This document shows, piece by piece, positions 1 to 8,700 of a stretch of DNA of 64,000 bases. The DNA comes from JBDTSW01 sp963797835. GTDB lineage: Bacteria; Actinomycetota; Thermoleophilia; Solirubrobacterales; 70-9. Within the stretch, counting starts at the first letter, position 1, and each line of letters begins with the position of its first letter. The notes under the pieces are model-generated. The model had not been told where the DNA came from. It worked only from the letters and a program-made list of their open reading frames with translations, and did not search any database. Location of the stretch: NCBI GenBank assembly GCA_963797835.1, contig CAWCRN010000019.1:124001-188000 (forward strand), read 5' to 3'. The position numbers were made by a program, and so were the translations under genes.

Positions 1-356
1 ACCTTCTCGATCGTCTCGTCCACCTCGCGCGGGTTCCGGTAGTAGCCGCCGAACAGCTCGATCGTCTCCCGCACGGTCAGCTCCGGATGCATCCGGCTCT
101 GCTGGAGCACGATCCCGATCCGCTCACGCCAGGCTCGGCCGGCGTGCTCCGGGTCCTCGCCCAGCACCGCGACCTCGCCCGCGGAACGCTCGTGGTAGCC
201 CTCGAGGATCTCCACGGTCGTCGTCTTGCCGGCGCCGTTGGGCCCCAGGAACGCGAACACCTCGCCCGCCTCGACCTCGAGATCGATGCCGCGTACTGCC
301 TCGAAATCGCCGTAGGACTTGCGGAGCCCTTGGACGCTGATGACGGCGTCTGTCAC
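1..356 (-). CDS. ABC transporter ATP-binding protein (C-terminus outside window)
   Basis: Nucleotide-binding subunit of an ABC transporter, probably an exporter of the drug/antibiotic type. A GTG start at 356 opens a frame that is clear to the window edge. Residues 38-47 read GPNGAGKTTT (Walker A), and around residue 85 a Q-loop-like VLQQSRMHPELTV follows. Signature motif, Walker B and the permease partner lie outside the window. It follows rapZ by 21 bases on the same strand, a place where many Gram-positive genomes have yvcK. The substrate cannot be deduced. Confidence 0.85.
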   Translation of the reverse strand, partial: MTDAVISVQGLRKSYGDFEAVRGIDLEVEAGEVFAFLGPNGAGKTTTVEILEGYHERSAGEVAVLGEDPEHAGRAWRERIGIVLQQSRMHPELTVRETIELFGGYYRNPREVDETIEK

Positions 357-377
357 GCGCCGGAGACTACGAGGTGC

Positions 378-1298
378 TCAGTCCAGCTCCACGTCCCGGT
401 GCACCACCCGAAGCACCAGGTCGTCGCGCCCCACCAGGTGCTGGGCGACCCGGTCGGCGATCGTGACCGAGCGGTGGCGCCCCCCGGTGCACCCGATGGC
501 GATGGTCAGATGGCTCTTCCCCTCGGCGACGTACGCCGGCAGCAGGAAGTCCAGGAGCGGAAGGAGCCGCTGGTAGAACTCGCTCGCCAGCTCCCCCGCC
601 TCCACGTGCTCGACCACCTTGGGGTCACGCCCGGTCAGCGGCCGCAGGTCCTCGCGGTAGTGCGGGTTGGGGAGGAAGCGGACGTCGAGCATCAGGTCCG
701 CGTCGCGGGGCGGGCCGTTCTTGAAACCGAAGGTGAGGATCGTGAGCGCGAGCTCGGCTGGGCCGCGGGGGCCGAGCATCTCCGTGGAGATCCGCCGCCG
801 CAGCATCGCGCCGGTCAGCTCGGAGGTCTCCATCACGAGGTCCGCCCGCTCGCGAAGCGGGGCGAGCATCTCCCGCTCGGCGCGGATGCCGTCCACCACG
901 CGGCCGTCCTGGGCCAGGGGGTGGCGCCTGCGCGTCTCCTTGAAGCGGTCGAGCAGGGTCTCCTCGTCGGCCTCCAGGAAGAGCACGCGGGGCTTCAGGC
1001 CACCGGCCTCCAGCTCCTCCAGCACCGCGTCGAGCTCCTGGAAGTACTCGCCGCCCCGCACGTCGGAGACCACGGCCGCACGCCGGACGCCGCTGCCCTC
1101 GTGCCGGAACAGCTCGCCCAGGGCGCCGATCATCCGAGGCGGCAGGTTGTCCACGCAGAAGTAGCCGCCGTCCTCGAAGGCGGCGATCGCCTCCGACTTG
1201 CCGGCCCCGGAGTAGCCCGTGATGACGACCAGGTCGACGTGCCGGCCGGGGCCGTCGACGGCCGCGGCCATCTCGCCCTCTCCCCCGCGCCTGCTCAT
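378..1298 (-). CDS. rapZ: RapZ/YvcJ-family nucleotide-binding protein
   Basis: RapZ-type P-loop ATPase/GTPase, 306 residues, close to the family length of about 285-290 plus a short N-terminal extension. Walker A is GYSGAGKS at residues 28-35; FCVDNLPP and the C-terminal GCTGGRHRSV, both hallmarks of the family, are present. A second Met at residue 10 could be the true start. Its ATG overlaps the uvrC stop as ATGA (1295-1298), so the two are translationally coupled. In E. coli RapZ controls glmZ RNA; in Gram-positive bacteria its role is less clear. Confidence 0.93.
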   Translation of the reverse strand: MSRRGGEGEMAAAVDGPGRHVDLVVITGYSGAGKSEAIAAFEDGGYFCVDNLPPRMIGALGELFRHEGSGVRRAAVVSDVRGGEYFQELDAVLEELEAGGLKPRVLFLEADEETLLDRFKETRRRHPLAQDGRVVDGIRAEREMLAPLRERADLVMETSELTGAMLRRRISTEMLGPRGPAELALTILTFGFKNGPPRDADLMLDVRFLPNPHYREDLRPLTGRDPKVVEHVEAGELASEFYQRLLPLLDFLLPAYVAEGKSHLTIAIGCTGGRHRSVTIADRVAQHLVGRDDLVLRVVHRDVELD

Positions 1299-3157
1299 CC
1301 CGCCTTGTTCAGTTGACGGTGGATGTCCCGGGCGAGCTTTCCGGGGAGCCCGGGCACGGCCTCGAGCTCCTCGCGGCTCGCCTCGACGAGGCGCTCCGGC
1401 GAGCCGAAGTGGTTCAGCAGCGCGCGCTTTCGAACCGGGCCGACGCCACGCAGCTCGTCGAGCAGGGAGTGGGTCATCGCCTGGTCGCGACGCCCCCGGT
1501 GGTGGGTGATCGCGAACCGATGTGCCTCGTCGCGAACGCGCTGGAGCAGGCGCAGCGCCTCGGAGTCGCGTGGGACCGGCAGCGGCTCCGAGCGCCCCGG
1601 CACGAACACCTCCTCGATCCGCTTCGCGAGCCCGATCACCGCGACCTCGTCCTCGCCGCGCTCGAGGAGCGGTGCCAGCGCGCGGACCCCGGCCGACAGC
1701 TGGCCCTTGCCGCCGTCGATGACGACCAGGTCGGGCACCGCCGCGAAGCTCTCGTCGCGGTCGGCGTCGTGGGGCGAGAGGTCGGCCTGCTCCTCGAGCC
1801 GTGCGAGACGGCGGCGCAGCACCTCCTCGATGGATGAGAAATCGTCGGGCCCGCCGGTCCGATCCCCTCGAATCCGGAAGCGCCGGTAGTCGGACTTCCT
1901 CGGGGCGCCGCCCTCGAAGACGACCATCGACGCGACCGTGTGCTCGCCGCCGATGTTGGAGACGTCGAAGCCCTCGATGCGCACCGGCAGCCGGCCCAGC
2001 CCCAGCTTCTCCTGGAGGTCGGCGAGCGCGTCGACCCGCTGCTGGCGGCGGCGCTCGCGACGGAGGCGGTCCTGGGCGAGGGCAAGCCTCGCGTTGCGCT
2101 CGGCAAGCTCGCGGAGGCGGCGCTTGTCGCCGCGCTCGGCCACACGGATCTCCACCGCCCCCCCGCGCTGGGCCGACAGCGCCTCGGCGATCACGCCGGC
2201 GCGTTCCCGCAGCGACTCACCGACGACGATCAGCTTCGGGACCGACGGGGCCGCGGAGTAGTACTGGGCAAGGAACTCCTCGGCGACCTCGGCCTCGTCG
2301 CGCTCGGCCTCGTTCGCCAGGTAGAAGCCGTGGCGCTCGGCCAGGATCCCATCGCGCACCTGAAACACCTGCGCGTTCGCGGCGGCGCCTTCGACCGCGA
2401 CGCCGATCAGGTCGGCGCTCTCCTGCGAGTCCGAGGCGATCGAGCGCCGCTGCATCAGCGATCGCACCGCGTCGAGGCGGTCGCGGTAGATCGCTGCCCG
2501 CTCGAACTCCTCCGCGTCTGATGCCTCCTTCATCTTGCGCTCGACGTCCCGCTCGACATCGCGGTACCGGCCGGACAGGAAGCTGGAGATCGCCTCGATG
2601 TTGCGCCGGTACTCCTCACGGTCGATGTAGCCGACGCAGGGCGCCTGGCAGCGCTTGATGTAGTAGTCGAGGCACGGGACACCCGAGCGCCGGCCCGGCT
2701 CGGGCCCGTCGCAGGTGCGGTACTGGAACAGCTTGCCGAGCAGGTCCAGGGTCTCGCGGGTCCGCTTCGCGTTCGAGTAGGGGCCGAAGTAGACGCGCCC
2801 GGACCGGTGGCGCTCACGGGTGAAGTAGACGCGCGGGAACTCCTCGTCCAAGCTGATCCCGATGTATGGATACGACTTGTCGTCGCGCAGGCGGATGTTG
2901 AAGCGCGGGCGGTGGCGCTTGATGAACTGCTGCTCCGCCAGCAGCGCCTCGGCCTCGTTCTCCGTGACCAGGAAGTCGATCGACGCGACCTGCTCGGTGA
3001 TGTCGCGGATCGCGGACTTGCCCGAGAAGTGTCCCGCGACGCGCTTCCGGATCGAGGTCGCCTTGCCCACGTATAGGACCTTGCCGTCCTCGTCCTTGAA
3101 CAGGTAAACGCCCGGTTGATCGGGGAGCCTTCGCCTTTGCTCGGTGATGTCGGGCAT
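1295..3157 (-). CDS. uvrC: excinuclease ABC subunit UvrC
   Basis: Nucleotide excision repair endonuclease that makes both incisions with UvrA/UvrB. About 620 residues, full family length. The GIY-YIG nuclease domain is at the N-terminus (PGVYLF then VLYVGKA), a UVR motif lies near residues 200-235, an RNase H-like nuclease domain with VIDGGKGQ follows, and helix-hairpin-helix motifs (LRGVGPVRKRALL) end the protein. The start is set at ATG 3157, just before the conserved N-terminus; the frame stays open 14 codons further upstream. Divergent from the enoyl-CoA hydratase with 56 bases between. Confidence 0.97.
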   Translation of the reverse strand: MPDITEQRRRLPDQPGVYLFKDEDGKVLYVGKATSIRKRVAGHFSGKSAIRDITEQVASIDFLVTENEAEALLAEQQFIKRHRPRFNIRLRDDKSYPYIGISLDEEFPRVYFTRERHRSGRVYFGPYSNAKRTRETLDLLGKLFQYRTCDGPEPGRRSGVPCLDYYIKRCQAPCVGYIDREEYRRNIEAISSFLSGRYRDVERDVERKMKEASDAEEFERAAIYRDRLDAVRSLMQRRSIASDSQESADLIGVAVEGAAANAQVFQVRDGILAERHGFYLANEAERDEAEVAEEFLAQYYSAAPSVPKLIVVGESLRERAGVIAEALSAQRGGAVEIRVAERGDKRRLRELAERNARLALAQDRLRRERRRQQRVDALADLQEKLGLGRLPVRIEGFDVSNIGGEHTVASMVVFEGGAPRKSDYRRFRIRGDRTGGPDDFSSIEEVLRRRLARLEEQADLSPHDADRDESFAAVPDLVVIDGGKGQLSAGVRALAPLLERGEDEVAVIGLAKRIEEVFVPGRSEPLPVPRDSEALRLLQRVRDEAHRFAITHHRGRRDQAMTHSLLDELRGVGPVRKRALLNHFGSPERLVEASREELEAVPGLPGKLARDIHRQLNKAG

Positions 3158-3213
3158 CGATACAAGGTTAGGCTCCGCGCCCCCCGGCAAAGACCGCACC
3201 CGAAGGAGACCCG

Positions 3214-4032
3214 ATGACCGATACGACGCCGCCCGAGCTGAAGACCATGCGACTGGAGGTGGACGGCGAGATCGGCACCCTCACCCTCGATCGCCCGGAC
3301 TCGTTCAACGCGATGAGCCCCGAGCTGATCGGCGAGCTCGTGGTGGCCTCGGGGTGGCTGGCGGACCGCGCCCCGCTGCGGGCGCTGATCGTGACCGGGG
3401 CCGGCAAGGCGTTCTCCTCGGGCGGCGATGTCAACTGGTTCAAGAAGGGCGTGGACGACGAAGCGTTCGACCTGCCCTCCGACGTTCGCCGTGGCGCGGA
3501 TGTCCTGCACCAGGCGATAGTCGATTTCCGGCGGATTCCGTATCCCGTCGTCGGCGCGATCAACGGCGTCGCGGCCGGGGCCGGCTTCTCGCTGGCGCTG
3601 ATGTGCGACACGCGCATCGCCTCCGAGGAGGCGGCGTTCGTCTGCGCCTACGGGCGGATCGGCGCCTCGCCGGACGGGGGCATGACGTACTTCCTGCCGC
3701 GGATGGTCGGACCGGCCCGCGCGGTCGAGCTGCTCCTGAACGACCCGCTGCTCTCCGCTCAGCAGGCCCTGGACGAGCGGATCGTCGCCGAGGTCGTGCC
3801 GGCGGGCGAGCTGATGGCGCGCGCCCGGGAGAAGGCGGAGTCGCTGGCCGCGAAGGCGCCGCACTACGTGCGGATGTGCAAGCAGCTCGTGTCCGTCAGC
3901 CTCGACAACTCGCTCGCCGACCACCTTCAGCTCGAGCGCCACGGGATCGCCGACTCGATGGGAACCGAGGACCTGCGCGAGGGCGTGACCGCGTTCTTCG
4001 AGAAGCGCGAGGCGACCTTCGCCGGGCGCTAG
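3214..4032 (+). CDS. enoyl-CoA hydratase/isomerase family protein
   Basis: Crotonase-fold enzyme of acyl-CoA metabolism, 272 residues. The oxyanion-hole segments SSGGDV and GVAAGAGFSLAL are clear. The region that carries the second catalytic acid reads RIGASPDGGMTYFLPR, so Asp/Gly variants replace the usual pair of glutamates. It may therefore be an isomerase or another crotonase rather than a classical hydratase. AAGGAG lies 7 bases before the ATG. No other beta-oxidation gene is adjacent. Confidence 0.85.
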   Translation: MTDTTPPELKTMRLEVDGEIGTLTLDRPDSFNAMSPELIGELVVASGWLADRAPLRALIVTGAGKAFSSGGDVNWFKKGVDDEAFDLPSDVRRGADVLHQAIVDFRRIPYPVVGAINGVAAGAGFSLALMCDTRIASEEAAFVCAYGRIGASPDGGMTYFLPRMVGPARAVELLLNDPLLSAQQALDERIVAEVVPAGELMARAREKAESLAAKAPHYVRMCKQLVSVSLDNSLADHLQLERHGIADSMGTEDLREGVTAFFEKREATFAGR

Positions 4033-4080
4033 CGAGGGCTAGACTCGCGGCAACCTCTCGCGACGAAAGGAACCCATCCG

Positions 4081-4515
4081 ATGAGGAAACTCGCAGTCCT
4101 GTTCGCGCTGGTCGCCCTCGTTCCGTTCACGCTAGCCGCATGCGGCGGTGACGACGATGAGACGACCTCGGCGGAGACGACGACCGAGGAGACGACGGAG
4201 GCCGATACGGAGACCGAGGCGGACGCAGGCGGCGGCACGGTCGCGGTGTCGGCGGCGGCCGACGGCACCCTCGCCTTCGATCAGACCGAGCTGACGGCCT
4301 CGGCAGGGCCCACCACGTTCGAGTTCGAGAACCCGGCATCGCTCGGGCACGACTTCTGCCTCGAGCAGGACGGCTCCGAGGTCGGGTGCTCGGAGGAGAT
4401 CTCGGAGGACTCGAGCACGCTCGACGCCGACCTCGAGACGGGCGACTACACCTACTACTGCAGCGTCCCCGGCCACCGCGAAGGCGGCATGGAGGGCACG
4501 CTGACGGTCGAGTAG
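4081..4515 (+). CDS. cupredoxin-like lipoprotein
   Basis: Secreted lipid-anchored copper protein, 144 residues. The signal peptide ends in the lipobox LAAC (Cys about residue 21), followed by an acidic Thr/Glu-rich linker. The C-terminal domain has type-1 copper ligands: a His in LGHDFC and then C-x4-H-x4-M in CSVPGHREGGM, as in plastocyanin-like proteins. Likely an extracellular electron carrier or copper-binding protein. GAAAGGAA lies upstream of the ATG. It ends at a strong hairpin. Confidence 0.85.
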   Translation: MRKLAVLFALVALVPFTLAACGGDDDETTSAETTTEETTEADTETEADAGGGTVAVSAAADGTLAFDQTELTASAGPTTFEFENPASLGHDFCLEQDGSEVGCSEEISEDSSTLDADLETGDYTYYCSVPGHREGGMEGTLTVE

Positions 4516-4537
4516 AGACCGCGCCCACGTGCGAGCC

Positions 4538-4562
4538 CGACGGCGGCCTCGGGCCGCCGTCG
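4538..4562 (+). terminator. hairpin after the cupredoxin gene
   Basis: A perfect 11-bp stem (CGACGGCGGCC / GGCCGCCGTCG) with a 3-base loop starts 22 bases after the stop codon. The following CTCGTTGTC is only weakly T-rich. Confidence 0.6.
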
Positions 4563-4629
4563 CTCGTTGTCGAGGTTGGCCGAGGCCCGCCATCGGGTAC
4601 GGTCATGGGGTGAATCGGAGGTGGCCGGG

Positions 4630-4866
4630 ATGGCCCTAGCGCGCAGCGGCACGAGCCGCGAAACGGAGGAGGGGACAGGGCAGCCCGGCCCGGCCGAGGC
4701 CGAGTCTCCCCAGGCCCGTAGCCCCTTCCCCCGGTACGAGCGCATCGCGGAGGACCTGGCCGATGAGCGGACGGGCGCCCAGGCGCCTCCGGAGGAGGAG
4801 GCCCCGCGAACCGAGAGCTACGGCGAGCTCTGGACCCGCGCGTCGCGGTGGGCGCGGCGCCGCTAG
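4630..4866 (+). CDS. small hypothetical protein
   Basis: Open frame for 78 residues with GGAGG ideally placed 9 bases before ATG 4630. The product is polar, rich in Glu, Arg and Pro, without membrane segment or recognisable domain; the middle reads PRYERIAEDLADE. Converges on the MaoC gene with 9 bases between. I do not recognise a family; the ribosome binding site is the main support. Confidence 0.5.
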   Translation: MALARSGTSRETEEGTGQPGPAEAESPQARSPFPRYERIAEDLADERTGAQAPPEEEAPRTESYGELWTRASRWARRR

Positions 4867-4875
4867 GCGGCGCGG

Positions 4876-5343
4876 TCAGCCGACCAAGGCCCGGCCGACC
4901 GAGTCGGCCACGCAGCACGGCTTGTCGGAGCCCTCGACCTCGATCGTGAAGCGGGTGACGACGTGCCACCAGCCGCCGTCCAGCTCGTCGACGGTTATGA
5001 GCTCGGCCCGCGCGCGCACCCGTGAGCCCGCCGGCACGGGCGCCGGGAAGCGGACCTTGTCGAAACCGTAGTTCACGCCCAGCTTCACCCCGGACTGGGT
5101 GATCAGCTCCCGGCGGAAGCCATCGGTGAGCGAGAGAGTGAGGTTGCCGTGGGCGACCGTCGTGCCAAACGGGCTCTCGGCCTTCGCGCGCTCGACGTCG
5201 ACATGGATCCACTGGTCGTCGCGCGAGACCTCGGCGAACTTGTCGATGTCCTCCTGCGTGATCGTGACCCAGTCGGTGGGGCCCAGCTCCTGGCCGATCA
5301 GGTCTCGGAGCTGCTCGATTGAGGTGACCTCTACCGGGGGCAT
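4876..5343 (-). CDS. MaoC-family dehydratase
   Basis: Hot-dog fold (R)-specific enoyl-CoA hydratase-like protein, about 155 residues. The catalytic Asp/His pair is visible in SRDDQWIHVD, followed by the family's GTTVAHG. Such enzymes hydrate trans-2-enoyl-CoA in fatty-acid or polyhydroxyalkanoate metabolism. The start is placed at ATG 5343 before PPVEVTSIEQL, where homology should begin; an upstream in-frame start at 5403 would add 20 low-complexity residues. The orphan repeat copy begins 66 bases upstream. Confidence 0.88.
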   Translation of the reverse strand: MPPVEVTSIEQLRDLIGQELGPTDWVTITQEDIDKFAEVSRDDQWIHVDVERAKAESPFGTTVAHGNLTLSLTDGFRRELITQSGVKLGVNYGFDKVRFPAPVPAGSRVRARAELITVDELDGGWWHVVTRFTIEVEGSDKPCCVADSVGRALVG

Positions 5344-5409
5344 TCCGCGCGGAAGGCTACTTGCGGCAGATCGCGCAGGACGTGACGGTCTGGAGGTTTC
5401 CAACCCTGC

Positions 5410-5591
5410 TCACGCCACCAGCCGCACCTCGAGCTGGGGCACCACCTCCCCCGCTCCGCCCGTGAGCGCCAGGATGCGGGCCACGTAGGCCTGTGTCTCC
5501 GGGTACGGCGGCACGCAGCCGCACGCCTCGACCGGGGCGGGGCCGGCGTTGTACGCGGCGAGGGCGAGGGCGGTGTCGCCGAACTGGGCGA
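5410..5591 (-). pseudogene. orphan 3' fragment of the peptidase/transglycosylase gene
   Basis: These 182 bases encode the last 60 residues of the protein made from 13534-14940 (for example ALALAAYNAGPAPVEACG), ending in the same stop codon. The rest of the gene is missing: sequence upstream of 5591 is unrelated. It is a truncated duplicate, not an expressed gene, and marks the left edge of the 8.1-kb accessory segment. Confidence 0.9.
5410..5591. repeat. 182-bp direct repeat, left copy
   Basis: Identical base for base to 13534-13715 (offset 8124). Identity stops abruptly on both sides: after 5591 this copy continues CCGGGAG, the other GGAGGTC. Confidence 0.97.
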
Positions 5592-5676
5592 CCGGGAGCA
5601 CACGGGGCTCGGCAACGCCCCGAGGTGCGAGAACGCGTTTGACGCTTGTCGCCCCCCGCACCAGCGGTCGCGAGGG

Positions 5677-5705
5677 TTGATCGCCCGAGGGGACGGGTGT
5701 ACGGT
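5677..5705 (+). promoter_or_regulatory. candidate promoter of the SARP gene
   Basis: TTGATC (5677-5682), a 17-base spacer and TACGGT (5700-5705). It would start transcription about a dozen bases before ATG 5725, so the mRNA would be nearly leaderless, consistent with the absence of a clear ribosome binding site. The motif CGCGTTTGACGCTT at 5634-5647, also found before the haloperoxidase gene, lies just upstream. Confidence 0.3.
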
Positions 5706-5724
5706 CACCGTGGACAGGCACAAA

Positions 5725-8700
5725 ATGGCTGTAGAGATCCGCGTCCTCGGCCGTGTCGATGCGCTCGTCGACGGTCGGTCGCTGCCACTCAGAGGAAGCA
5801 AGCAGCGAGGCGTGCTCGCGATGCTCGCGCTGTGCGCCAACCGCACGGTCGGCACCGACGCGCTGATCGATGGCCTGTGGGGCGAGCGCCCGCCCGAGAG
5901 CGCCGCCAAGAACGTCCAGCTCCACGTCTCGCGGCTCCGAAAGGCGTTGGCCTCCGACGCCGGCGGGGCGAGCATCCTCACCCACGGTCGCGGCTACGAG
6001 CTCAAGCTGTCGGAGGAGGCGGTCGACGCGGTGCGCTTCGAGCACCTCGTCGAGCGTGCCCGCCGCGAGGCCGAGCGGGGGATCGCCGACGGCACGGCCA
6101 AGGAAGCGCTCGAGCTCTGGCGCGGGGCCCCGCTCGCCGACGTCGCCGCGGAGCCGTTCGCCGGACCCGAGATCCGCCGCCTTGAGGAGCTTCACCTGCG
6201 CGCGCTCGAGCTGACGATCGACGCCGAGCTCGCTGCCGGACGCCACGGCGAGGTGATCGGTCGCCTCGAGGCGCTGCTCGCCGAGCATCCGCTCAACGAG
6301 CGCTTCCACGCCCAGCGAATGCTCGCCCTGTATCGGGCCGAGCGCCAGTCCGAGGCCCTCGAGGCCTACCGCCAGGCACACCGGACGCTGACCGACGAGA
6401 TCGGGATCGAGCCCGGGCCCGAGCTGCACCGGCTCCAGGAGCAGATCCTCGCCCAGGATCCCGCCCTCGCAGCGCCGGCGCCGCCCGAGGAGCTGCCGCC
6501 CCAGCTCGAGGGCGGATCGCCGCTGCTCGCCGGGCGCGGGCGCGAGCTGGGCTGGCTGCGGGAGCGCTGGGAGGAGGCCGGGTCGGGTCGAGCTCGGCTG
6601 GCGCTCGTCTCGGGCCGCGCCGGGATCGGCAAGACCCGCCTCGTCGCCGAGCTCGCGGCCGAGCTGCACCAAAGCGGAGCGACCGTCCTCTACGCCGCGG
6701 GCTCCGGGGCGCCGGAGGCGGCGCTCGACGCGGTCCGACGCGCGGGGGAGAGTGAACGCCCGACGCTGCTCGTCGTCGACGACGCTGGCGACGCTCCGCC
6801 CGCGGTGCTCGAGGCCGCGGCGGCGCTCGCCCCGAAACCGCGCGAGGTGCCGCTGCTCATCCTCGGCCTTCACCGCGACGAGCGGGCGCTACCCGCATTG
6901 GCGGAGCTCGGGCGGGGCGCGACGTCGCAGCGCCTGGCCCTGGATCGCCTCCCGGCCGACGCGGCCGCCGAGATCGCCGCCCTCTACGCGCCCGCCGAAG
7001 GCGTCGCGATGCCGGTCGAGGACCTGATGGCCGCGAGTGACGGGGTGCCCCTTCGCGTGCACCGGGCGGCGAGCGCGTGGGCGCAGGGGCAGGCGACCGA
7101 GCGGCTCGAGGTAACCGCCGGCAGGACGGCGGGCGAGCGCGAGCTGGGCGCGGCCCAGGCGGAGCTGGCGGGAAGCGTCGCCGACCTCCAGGTGGCTCGC
7201 GAGCGCACACACCTCTACCTCGCCGAGGAGCCGGACGATCCGTCGGCGCCCGAGGTCTGCCCCTTCCGCGGCCTGGCGCCCTTCGACTCCGCCCACGCCG
7301 AGTACTTCTTCGGCCGGGAGCGGCTCGTCGCCGGCCTGGTGGCGCGCCTCGTCGGCTCCACCCGACTCGCGGTGTTCGGGCCGTCCGGCAGCGGCAAGTC
7401 CTCGGTGCTCCGCGCCGGGCTGCTGCCGGCGATGGCAAACGGGGTGCTGCCGGGCTCGGAGCGCTGGCGCCAGGTGCTGATGAGGCCGGGCGAGCACCCG
7501 CCCGCGGAGCTGGACCGCGCCCTCGCGCGCCTCGGAGCCGACCGGGGCGACGGCGACGACCCTCTCGCCGCGGCGCGCGGCTCGCTCGCACCCGACGAGC
7601 GCCTCCTCCTTGCGGTCGATCAGTTCGAGGAGCTCTTCACCGCCTGTCGCGACGAGGGCGAGCGGACCGCGTTCGCCGAGGCGCTGGTGGCCCTCGCGGA
7701 CGACCCCGACCAGGGCGTAGTCGTCGTGCTCGCGATCCGCGCCGACTTCTACGGCCGCTGCGCCGAGTATCGGGCGCTGTCCGCGCAGATCAGCGCCAAC
7801 AACGTACTCGTCGGGCCGATGACGCGCGAGGAGCTGCGCCGGGCGATCGAGCTCCCGGCCCGCAGGGCGGGGCTGAGGGTGGAGCCCGAGCTGGTCTCGG
7901 CGCTGATCGGAGACGTCGCCGACGAGCCGGGCGGGCTGCCCCTGCTCTCGACCGCGCTGCTGGAGCTTTGGGAGGAGCGAAGCGGACGCACCCTGCGCAC
8001 CGCTACCTACGGGGCGAGCGGCGGCGTCAGCGGCGCGGTGGCGCGGCTCGCCGAGCGCGCCTACCGGCGCCTGAGCGATTCCCAGCGGGAGCGGGCGCGG
8101 GCGATCCTGCTGCGGTTGGCCGACGCCGAGGAGCCCGAGCCCGTGCGCCGGCGGGTCCCGCTCGCCGAGCTCGAGGTCGAGCGGGATGAGGACACGGCCG
8201 GCGCCCTCGCGGTGCTGACCGAGAGCCGGTTGGTAACCGTCGACGAGGGCACGGTCGAGGTCGCCCACGAGGCGCTGCTTCGCGAGTGGCCGCGCCTGCG
8301 CTCCTGGCTGGAGGAGGACGCCGAGGGACGCCGCCTGCACCAGCACCTGATCCACGCCGCCGCCGAGTGGCAGGACTCGGGGCGCGATCCCGCCGAGCTC
8401 TACCGCGGCGCCCGGCTTGCCTCGGCGCTCGAGTGGGCATCCGGACACGAGCCGGAGTTGAACGAGCTCGAGCGCCAGTTCCTCGAGGAGGGCCGGGCGG
8501 CGAGCGAGCGCGAGGCCGAGCGCCAGCGCCGCACCAACCGCCGGCTGCGGAGGCTGCTCGCCGGGGTCGGCGTCCTGCTCGCGCTCGCGGTCGTCGCCGG
8601 GGCGATCGCGCTCTCGGAGCGCGAGGGCGCCCGCAGCGCCGCCACCGCCGAGGCCGCGCAGCGGCTCGGAGCCGAGGCCCTCACCGAGGAGCGCCTCGAC

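Noticed and set aside
5410..6873. Minus-strand open frame running from the orphan repeat into the SARP gene
   Set aside because: Only the 60 C-terminal residues are meaningful; the rest is antisense to the SARP gene.
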